Part shown: positions 57,838 to 64,000 of the stretch, piece by piece
Numbering within the stretch: the first letter of the stretch is position 1
Layout of the letters: every line of letters starts with the position of its first letter
Assembly: GCF_003259675.1 (NCBI RefSeq)
Contig: NZ_PZJG01000004.1
Coordinates: 152,220 to 216,219, forward strand
Length of the DNA: 64,000 bases
Source: Macrococcoides bohemicum
GTDB lineage: Bacteria; Bacillota; Bacilli; Staphylococcales; Staphylococcaceae
Direction: 5' to 3'
Position numbers and translations under genes: made by a program
Notes under the pieces: model-generated
What the model was told of the DNA's origin: nothing
What the model saw: the letters and a program-made list of their open reading frames with translations, nothing else
Database searches by the model: none

Positions 57838-60417
57838 TACCATAAATTTAACTTCATCATTAATGCGATCTACTTTAATTACTGTGCCTTCTGAATAATC
57901 TTCTTTAATCAATAATCTTGCTAACGGTGTTTCGATTTCTTTTTGAACGAATCGTTTCAATGGTCTTGCTCCAAACTGTGGCTCATACGCTGTGTCGGCA
58001 ATCCATTTCTTGATTTCATCCGTTAATTCAACTTTTACACCACGACTGTCTAAACGCGTATTTAATTCACGCACTATTTTATCAACAATAAACGTCATAT
58101 CATTTCTACTTAATGGTTTAAATAATACAATATCATCCATACGGTTTAATATTTCAGGTTTAAAGTGTAAATGTAATGCATCCATCACATTTGTTCTTGC
58201 TGTTTCTGTAATTTCATCATTTTCAATACCGTCTAATAAATATTGTGATCCGATGTTACTTGTCATAATGATGATTGTATTTTTAAAATCAACGATTCTT
58301 CCTTTAGAATCTGTTAAACGGCCTTCATCTAATAACTGTAATAATACATTAAATACATCGCTATGTGCTTTTTCAATTTCATCTAATAAAAGCACAGTAT
58401 AAGGATTTCTTCGAACCGCTTCCGTTAATTGTCCACCTTCTTCGTGGCCAACATAGCCAGGAGGTGCACCAATCAAACGTGACACAGCATGTTTCTCCAT
58501 ATATTCACTCATATCGATACGTACCATATGTTTTTCAGAATCGAATAAAGTGCTGGCTAACGTTTTAGCAAGTTCAGTTTTACCGACCCCCGTTGGTCCT
58601 AAGAATAAGAAACTACCGATGGGACGATTAGGATCTTTAATTCCTGCACGTGCACGGACAACTGCATCTGCTACTAAATCAACCGCTTCATCCTGACCAA
58701 CTACACGTTCATGTAGAATCTCAGATAATTTTAATAATTTCTCTTTTTCAGTTTCTACAAGTTTACTAACCGGAATTCCTGTCCACTGAGACACAATGTA
58801 GCCAATTTCTTCTTCAGTAACGACTTCTCGAATTAAACGGTCAGTGCCTTTCGTTTCTTCAATTAAACTATCTTCTAGATCAGCTAATTCTTTCTCAACT
58901 TGCGGTATCTTACCATATTGTAATTCAGATGCTTTACCTAAATCGTAGTTACTTTGAGCTTCTTCAAGCGCTGTACGATATTTATCAAGCTCAGCTCGTT
59001 TTTCCTGTACGACGCTAATTTGAGATTTTTCTTTCTCAACACGTGCCTGTAAAGCCTGCTGTTTCTCTTTCTCATCTGCAAGTTCACGTTGTAGTTCAGA
59101 TAAACGGCTTTGACTCTTACTATCTGTTTCATTTTTCAATGCTTTTTCTTCAATCTCAAGTTGTAACACACGACGATTCACTGCATCAAGTTCAGTTGGA
59201 TTTGAGCCCATTTCAGTACGAATCGTAGCACATGCCTGGTCTACAAGATCAATCGCTTTGTCTGGTAAGAATCTATCTGTAATATAACGGTCTGATAACT
59301 CAGCTGCTGCTACAAGTGCTGTATCCTGAATTCTTACACCATGATGCACTTCATAACGTTCCTTTAAACCACGTAAAATAGAGATTGTATCTTCTAAATC
59401 TGGTTCAGCTACATTAACTTTCTGAAAGCGACGTTCTAAAGCTGAATCCTTTTCAATATATTGACGGTATTCATTTAAAGTTGTTGCACCGATACAATGT
59501 AACTCCCCACGCGCGAGCATTGGCTTTAACATATTACCTGCATCCATGGCACCATCTGTTTTACCTGCACCAACTAACATATGGATTTCGTCGATGAATA
59601 ATAAAATTTTACCGTCTGATTCTTTTACTTCTTTCAACACTGCTTTTAAACGTTCTTCAAATTCGCCACGGAATTTTGCGCCTGCAACAAGTGCTGATAA
59701 ATCAAGTTCAAATATCGTTTTATCTAGTAATGCATCAGGCACATCTTTTTTTACAATACGTTGTGCTAATCCTTCTACAATTGCTGTTTTTCCTACACCT
59801 GGTTCACCAATTAAAATCGGATTATTTTTTGTTTTACGGCTTAATATACGAATCGTATTACGCACTTCTTCATCGCGACCGATTACAGGATCCATTTTTC
59901 CGTTTCTTACTTCCTCTACTAAATCACGTCCATATTTCTTTAATACTTCATATTGAACTTCCGGATTTTGTGTCGTCACGTGGTTTCCTCCTCTAATCTG
60001 ATTAATAATTTCTTGTATTACTTCAGCTTTATTACCGACAAACAATCTTGTAGGTTCATGTGTTTCAATTGCAGCCAAAATAATATGCTCTACAGAAATA
60101 TAATGATCATCCATTTCATCCATCTTTTTTTCTGATACATTCAGTAACTGATTAATTCCATTGCTTAAATATTGTCCATATTGGATATTACCCTCTACTC
60201 GAGGCATTTTTGTTAACGCTTCATTTAAAATTCTTTCATATGCTTTAATTTCTAAATTACTGCGTTCAAATACAGTATTTAACATGCTGTCACTTTGCAA
60301 TACAAAATGTTTCATTAGATTTTCTACTTCAATCGCCTGTAGTTTTTCTTCTACTGCGTCATTTTGAGCATATTCTAAGGCAGCCTGTACGTTATATGTC
60401 ATCTTTTCTATATTCAT
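57835..60417 (-). CDS. clpB: ATP-dependent disaggregase ClpB
   Basis: Hexameric AAA+ chaperone (860 aa) that rescues aggregated proteins with DnaK. Order: N-domain (1-145), AAA-1 with [15 protein letters not shown], coiled-coil middle domain (about 405-520), AAA-2 with [12 protein letters not shown], and C-terminal domain ([15 protein letters not shown]). The middle domain length distinguishes it from ClpC. GAGGTG precedes the start. A CtsR operator lies 18 bp upstream, so it belongs to the heat-shock regulon. Confidence 0.97.
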   Translation of the reverse strand: MNIEKMTYNVQAALEYAQNDAVEEKLQAIEVENLMKHFVLQSDSMLNTVFERSNLEIKAYERILNEALTKMPRVEGNIQYGQYLSNGINQLLNVSEKKMDEMDDHYISVEHIILAAIETHEPTRLFVGNKAEVIQEIINQIRGGNHVTTQNPEVQYEVLKKYGRDLVEEVRNGKMDPVIGRDEEVRNTIRILSRKTKNNPILIGEPGVGKTAIVEGLAQRIVKKDVPDALLDKTIFELDLSALVAGAKFRGEFEERLKAVLKEVKESDGKILLFIDEIHMLVGAGKTDGAMDAGNMLKPMLARGELHCIGATTLNEYRQYIEKDSALERRFQKVNVAEPDLEDTISILRGLKERYEVHHGVRIQDTALVAAAELSDRYITDRFLPDKAIDLVDQACATIRTEMGSNPTELDAVNRRVLQLEIEEKALKNETDSKSQSRLSELQRELADEKEKQQALQARVEKEKSQISVVQEKRAELDKYRTALEEAQSNYDLGKASELQYGKIPQVEKELADLEDSLIEETKGTDRLIREVVTEEEIGYIVSQWTGIPVSKLVETEKEKLLKLSEILHERVVGQDEAVDLVADAVVRARAGIKDPNRPIGSFLFLGPTGVGKTELAKTLASTLFDSEKHMVRIDMSEYMEKHAVSRLIGAPPGYVGHEEGGQLTEAVRRNPYTVLLLDEIEKAHSDVFNVLLQLLDEGRLTDSKGRIVDFKNTIIIMTSNIGSQYLLDGIENDEITETARTNVMDALHLHFKPEILNRMDDIVLFKPLSRNDMTFIVDKIVRELNTRLDSRGVKVELTDEIKKWIADTAYEPQFGARPLKRFVQKEIETPLARLLIKEDYSEGTVIKVDRINDEVKFMV

Positions 60418-60435
60418 GAAATCACCTCAAAAAAG

Positions 60436-60452
60436 TTTGACTATCTTTGACT
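60436..60452 (-). promoter_or_regulatory. CtsR operator at clpB
   Basis: Minus-strand AGTCAAAGATAGTCAAA matches the CtsR heptad direct repeat (RGTCAAANNNRGTCAAA) exactly. CtsR represses clp genes until heat or protein stress inactivates it. The ctsR gene is not in the window. Confidence 0.93.
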
Positions 60453-60591
60453 ATAATATCATTATAAAACCATTTCATATAAAAAACAAATTATCCACCT
60501 CGAATCAAACACAAAGTAATAATTTTATAAGAAATCATTATTTCTTGTATGATATAATATATTAAATCTAATAAAGTTACGGGTGATACAA

Positions 60592-61287
60592 ATGATACAT
60601 ACTGAATACCATGAAGCAATGAGTATAATTAATTATATAACCGAAGAAGGAAAGCTTGAGACATATGATCAAAATCAATATATTTATCAGGCAGAGGATC
60701 CTGCGAATGCAGTATATGTCATTAAAAGTGGAAATGTAGTTATTCATCGTGTATTAGAAGATGGTAAAGAATTTTCAATGAAATTACTTGGCCCAAGAAA
60801 TATCTTTGGTTCTACAACCTTATTTTGCGGATTAAAAAAACATTCTTTATTCGCTAAAACAAAGACAAAAGTCTCTGTTTATAAGCTGGATATTGAACAG
60901 TTTGAGAATGCTATATTAAATGACGAAGTATTAAACTACGAATGGTTATTGTGGATTCAAAATGAAAATGCTAAGCAGGAATATAAATTAAGAGATTTAT
61001 ACACATTGGGTAAGAAAGGTGCAGTATACTCGACTCTAATAAGACTATCGAATACTTATGGCATCACTACTGATGACGGCATCCAGCTTAATATTGATAT
61101 GACGAATAATGAGTTAGCTACCTTTGGGGGTACAACACGTGAAGGAGTCAACCGAATTATAAGCGAATTGAAGTCAAAAAATATCATAACAACTCAAGGT
61201 AAACGAATTACTATAAAACATATTGACTATTTAAAAGATCAGATTAATTGTGAAAATTGTCCAATCAATATATGTAAGATAGAATAA
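60592..61287 (+). CDS. fnr: Fnr-type oxygen-responsive regulator with C-terminal Fe-S cysteines
   Basis: A 231-residue Crp/Fnr protein: cyclic-nucleotide-like beta-barrel (about 20-115), dimer helix (115-140), and winged helix-turn-helix (about 165-210, TNNELATFGGTTREGVNRII). The C-terminus has Cys220, Cys223 and Cys228 (CENCPINIC). This C-x2-C-x4-C spacing equals that of B. subtilis Fnr (C227, C230, C235), whose fourth ligand is Asp141. Asp135 in KLRDLYTLGKKG is the equivalent here. It probably senses O2 through a [4Fe-4S] cluster. ATG 60592 is preferred to the GTG at 60583, which overlaps GGGTGA. Confidence 0.85.
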   Translation: MIHTEYHEAMSIINYITEEGKLETYDQNQYIYQAEDPANAVYVIKSGNVVIHRVLEDGKEFSMKLLGPRNIFGSTTLFCGLKKHSLFAKTKTKVSVYKLDIEQFENAILNDEVLNYEWLLWIQNENAKQEYKLRDLYTLGKKGAVYSTLIRLSNTYGITTDDGIQLNIDMTNNELATFGGTTREGVNRIISELKSKNIITTQGKRITIKHIDYLKDQINCENCPINICKIE

Positions 61288-61320
61288 AAAAAGAGACATG
61301 AAATATGTCTCTTTTTTTTA
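61286..61320. terminator. Bidirectional terminator fnr/SufT-like gene
   Basis: AAAAAAGAGACAT, short loop, ATGTCTCTTTTTTTT; A and T runs on both sides and a stop codon of the minus-strand gene at its edge. Confidence 0.88.
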
Positions 61321-61626
61321 GCTTACACCTAATGCTATTTTAGCGTAACGGCTCATCATGTCTTTTGACCACACTGGATTCCAGACGATATTTACTTCAA
61401 CATCTTTTACTTCTGGTAATTCTCCTAGTGCAGTTTTAACCTGATCGATAATTTGAGGTCCCATCGGACAACCCATTGATGTTAATGTCATATCTACATT
61501 TACTAAGCCATCATCATCCATATCAACGTGATAAACTAGTCCTAAATTTACGATATCTATACCTAATTCTGGGTCAATTACATTTTCTAATGCACCCATA
61601 ATACTATCTTTCATTGCTTCTTCCAT
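61318..61626 (-). CDS. SufT-like (MIP18/DUF59) Fe-S assembly factor
   Basis: A 102-residue MIP18-family protein. The core reads VIDPELGIDIVNLGLVYHV and TLTSMGCPMGPQI, with the reactive Cys in GCPMG, and ends VNIVWNPVWSKDMMS. In S. aureus SufT helps mature Fe-S proteins under high demand. Its convergent neighbour is the Fe-S regulator Fnr. AGGTGATATGA precedes the start. Confidence 0.9.
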   Translation of the reverse strand: MEEAMKDSIMGALENVIDPELGIDIVNLGLVYHVDMDDDGLVNVDMTLTSMGCPMGPQIIDQVKTALGELPEVKDVEVNIVWNPVWSKDMMSRYAKIALGVS

Positions 61627-61722
61627 TCATATCACCTCATTCTTTGTTATAATCTTAATATAACAAATATCAGTCATATTTCAAATTAATAAATTTTCAT
61701 ACTGATTAAAGGAGTTTTTACT

Positions 61723-62532
61723 TTGGAACAACATCTCATTTGCCTCGATTTAGACGGTACTTTACTCAATAGCAATCAACAGATTACACCCTATACAAAA
61801 GAAATAATAAAGAAAGTACAGGCTTTAGGTCATCATTTTATGATTTCAACGGGACGACCATATCGTGCAAGCCAGATATATTATACAGAACTTGGATTAA
61901 CAACACCAATCGTTAATTTTAATGGTGCTTTCGTCCACCATCCTACAGATATGAACTTTGAAACTTTTCATCAGCCTTTAGACTTTAAAGTGGCACGTGA
62001 AATATTCGAAAAGATTCCACACTTAAATATTCAGAATATCGTCGCAGAAGTAAAAGATCATGTTTATCTTCATTATCATGATGCATATTTATTTGAAGGT
62101 TTTAGTATGGGTAACCCATTAATTGAGGTCGGCAATCTTTTAGATAGTATTAAAGAACCACCTACTTCAATACTCATTCAGGCTGAAGAGAAAGAAATAC
62201 CTAATATATATAAACATCTGGATGATGTTTATGCTGAGCATTTAGAACATAGACGATGGGGTGCTCCTTTCCCGGTTATTGAAATTGTTAAAAAAGGCAT
62301 TAATAAAGCTGTCGGTGTTCAAATTGCACTAGATTATCTTAACATTAAAAGAGAAAATACAATTGCTTTTGGTGATGAAGATAATGATCATGAAATGATT
62401 CAATTTGTGAATACCGGTGTTGCAATGGGGAATGCGATTAATGATTTAAAAGAAATTGCAGATGATATTACCGTTTCAAACAATGAAGACGGTATCGGAA
62501 AATACTTAGCACGTTATTTTAATATAGAATAG
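61723..62532 (+). CDS. HAD superfamily Cof-type phosphatase
   Basis: A 269-residue hydrolase. Motif I is CLDLDGTLLNSN with the nucleophilic Asp, motif II ISTGRPYRA, and motif IV FGDEDNDHEMIQ, with a C2-type cap between. These enzymes dephosphorylate sugar phosphates or flavin/pyridoxal nucleotides. The start is a TTG, with AAAGGAG 9 nt upstream; no ATG fits the N-terminus. cdr follows 11 bp later, so the pair is probably an operon. Confidence 0.92.
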   Translation: MEQHLICLDLDGTLLNSNQQITPYTKEIIKKVQALGHHFMISTGRPYRASQIYYTELGLTTPIVNFNGAFVHHPTDMNFETFHQPLDFKVAREIFEKIPHLNIQNIVAEVKDHVYLHYHDAYLFEGFSMGNPLIEVGNLLDSIKEPPTSILIQAEEKEIPNIYKHLDDVYAEHLEHRRWGAPFPVIEIVKKGINKAVGVQIALDYLNIKRENTIAFGDEDNDHEMIQFVNTGVAMGNAINDLKEIADDITVSNNEDGIGKYLARYFNIE

Positions 62533-62543
62533 AGGCTTTAAAT

Positions 62544-63863
62544 ATGAAGGTTATTGTTATAGGCGCAGTAGCAGGCGGTGCTACTGTAGCCTCTCAACTC
62601 AGAAGATTAAGTGACGCTGAAATTACTGTATATGAAAAAGATCGTGATATGAGTTTTGCCAACTGTGGTTTACCTTATTATTTAGGTGGTGAAGTTGCAC
62701 CTCGCAATAAGCTGATTGCTGCAACTGAATCTTCATTTAAGACGAATAAATCAATTACTGTGAAAACATATCATAAAGTTGTTTCAGTATCAGCTGAAAA
62801 TAAGGAGATTGTTGTTAAAGATATTAAAAATGATCGTACTTTTACTGATACATTTGATTATTTAATCTTATCACCTGGTGCAACTCAAATTAAATTACCA
62901 GTATTACAAGGAAATCATGTATTTACGCTCCGTAATTTAGAAGATACTGATAAGATCGAAAGGTTTATTACTTCTGAAAATGTGAAAAATATTCTGATCA
63001 TCGGTGGAGGATACATCGGTTTAGAAGTCATCGAAAATTTAAAAAATCGCGGCATAAATATTACATTGTTACATCGCAGTTCACATCTACTTAAATCTGT
63101 CGATGCAGATATGACAAAACATATACCAGAAATACTTGAAGCTAACGGTGTAGAATTATTATTAAATGATGAAGTGGATACGCTAGAAGGCAAAACTGTG
63201 CATCTAAAATCAGGTCGCGAATTTAATTTTGATATGATTATTACAGCGCTTGGCATTAAACCCAATACACAATTTATACAGTCTAGTGGCATAAAATTAA
63301 CAGATAGCGGACATATTAAAGTTAATGAATATTTTGAAACGAATATCTCTTATATCTATGCTTTAGGTGATGCTATCCAGACGAAATATCGACATGTTGA
63401 TTATCCAGCTCAAATAGCACTTGCCTGGGGTGCGCATCGTGCGGCAAACATTATTGCGCATAATATAGTAAAATCCCAGTCTGTACAGTTTAAAGGATTA
63501 CTAGGTACAAATATCATTAGATTATTTGATTTTACATTTGCAAGTGTGGGTATTACACCGAATATGCTGGATAACTTCGAATATGAAATTGTTCAACAAA
63601 CACAAAAGCATCATGCTGGTTATATGCCAGGTGTAGAACAAATTTCAATCAATGTCTATTACGATAAGAAATCTCGCAAAATATTACGCGCTTCAGCCTT
63701 TGGAAGAGTCGGTGTAGATAAACGCATCGATATAATAGCTACAGCTATGATCGGAAATTTGACGATAGATGAATTTAAAGATATCGAAATCGCATATAGC
63801 CCCGTATATAGTAGTCCAAAAGATATTATCAATATGCTCGGCTATAAAGCAGAACAAAAATAA
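62544..63863 (+). CDS. cdr: Coenzyme A disulfide reductase
   Basis: FAD-dependent NADPH enzyme (439 aa) that keeps CoA reduced; CoA is a major low-molecular-weight thiol in staphylococci. The N-terminal dinucleotide motif is VIGAVAGGATVASQLRR, and the single active-site Cys41 is in SFANCGLPYYLGG. The NAD(P)H motif is IIGGGYIGLEVIENL. ALGDAIQTKYRHVDYPAQIALAWGAHRAA closely follows S. aureus Cdr. The terminator normally expected after it appears split by the IS element. Confidence 0.95.
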   Translation: MKVIVIGAVAGGATVASQLRRLSDAEITVYEKDRDMSFANCGLPYYLGGEVAPRNKLIAATESSFKTNKSITVKTYHKVVSVSAENKEIVVKDIKNDRTFTDTFDYLILSPGATQIKLPVLQGNHVFTLRNLEDTDKIERFITSENVKNILIIGGGYIGLEVIENLKNRGINITLLHRSSHLLKSVDADMTKHIPEILEANGVELLLNDEVDTLEGKTVHLKSGREFNFDMIITALGIKPNTQFIQSSGIKLTDSGHIKVNEYFETNISYIYALGDAIQTKYRHVDYPAQIALAWGAHRAANIIAHNIVKSQSVQFKGLLGTNIIRLFDFTFASVGITPNMLDNFEYEIVQQTQKHHAGYMPGVEQISINVYYDKKSRKILRASAFGRVGVDKRIDIIATAMIGNLTIDEFKDIEIAYSPVYSSPKDIINMLGYKAEQK

Positions 63864-63880
63864 AAAAACCGCATTTGTAG
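63864..63880 (+). terminator. Left half of cdr terminator, cut by IS
   Basis: AAAAAAACCGCATTTGTAG has the form of an ascending terminator arm, but no matching CAAATGCGGTTTTTT follows; the IS end begins at once. The other arm would be expected beyond the far end of the IS. Confidence 0.55.
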
Positions 63881-64000
63881 TGAACCCAAAAAGTTGAACT
63901 TTTTATTAAGCTACTTTCATTAAAGCAAGATTTCTGTATTCTACAGGAGTCTTGCTTTTTAATTTTCTCTTCTTTCTGACTAAATTATAATACTCCATAT
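63881..64000 (-). mobile_element. IS3-family (IS150 group) insertion sequence, right-end fragment
   Basis: The element appears to begin with TGAACCCAAAAAGTTGAACT, a terminal sequence of the TG...CA type used by IS3-family elements. The transposase C-terminus follows 25 bp inside on the minus strand. The element continues past the window edge, so its intactness and full inverted repeats cannot be judged. Confidence 0.85.
63906..64000 (-). CDS. IS3-family transposase OrfB, C-terminal fragment
   Basis: The last 31 codons read YYNLVRKKRKLKSKTPVEYR followed by NLALMKVA and a stop. The TPVEYR motif ends DDE transposases of the IS150 group. The DDE catalytic residues lie outside the window. Confidence 0.85.
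   Translation of the reverse strand, partial: MEYYNLVRKKRKLKSKTPVEYRNLALMKVA

Noticed and set aside
59546..59956. 136-residue plus-strand ORF inside clpB
   Set aside because: It lies wholly within the conserved clpB coding region on the other strand and has no recognisable product; likewise the ORF at 57992-58402.

Overview
The window is AT-rich, low-GC Gram-positive DNA. Gene content, gene order and the L-lysine type of MurE place it in the Staphylococcaceae. Wall teichoic acid transport, a bifunctional Atl autolysin, UgtP/LtaA, FabI, CoA-disulfide reductase and the small RNA RsaE are all staphylococcal hallmarks. Several traits are more Bacillus-like than typical of S. aureus: an Fnr with a C-terminal cysteine cluster, a Med-like protein upstream of fabH-fabF, and a RocB-type peptidase. 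Macrococcus (Macrococcoides) or a close relative is the best guess; this is inference from content, not a database match.

Layout. 1-6.3 kb is a cell-envelope block: partial TagG, an LCP ligase, a DUF2538 protein and the Atl autolysin with internal 60-bp repeats. 6.4-14.3 kb is a more accessory stretch: MarR regulator, acyltransferase, RocB, ComK, SigS-like sigma factor, DUF2187, a CPBP-like membrane protein, a 5'-nucleotidase-like protein without its metal ligands, and an orphan histidine kinase. 14.3-21.5 kb (minus strand) holds Ktr potassium channel, HtrA-like protease, TerC, RF3, YueH and MurE. 21.6-26.9 kb has an ABC exporter pair and a glycolipid cluster: ugtP-ltaA convergent with gtaB. 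27-36.4 kb holds an AI-2E family protein, esterase, YjcG, FabI, a CPA2 antiporter, MgtE, RluD-type synthase, NAD kinase, RelQ and UPF0738. 36.5-38.3 kb is the plus-strand yjbK-yjbI-spxH group. 38.4-42.8 kb holds RsaE, PepF, CoiA, MecA and Spx. 43.2-52.4 kb has TrpS and an oligopeptide transporter operon with an oppA copy at each end. 52.7-61.6 kb has a DUF3899 protein, a tandem hairpin array, a NERD protein, FabF/FabH, Med-like, DUF2929, ClpB, Fnr and a SufT-like protein. 61.7-64 kb has a HAD phosphatase, CoA-disulfide reductase and the edge of an IS3-family element.

The order med - fabH - fabF - opp - trpS - spx - mecA - coiA - pepF - spxH - yjbI - yjbK - UPF0738 - relQ - nadK - rluD follows the Bacillus subtilis yja/yjb region closely, so most of 32-58 kb is ancestral core.

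Regulatory signals readable directly: two 17-bp FapR operators (fabI, fabH-fabF), a perfect CtsR operator at clpB, CodY-like boxes just downstream of matching promoters at both oppA genes, the RsaE gene with its own promoter, a perfect 16-bp palindrome before sigS, and many bidirectional terminators whose stems overlap stop codons. The main unexplained items are the four-copy 61-bp hairpin array at 53.06-53.28 kb, the 5'-nucleotidase pseudoenzyme beside the orphan kinase, and the IS apparently inserted inside the cdr terminator.
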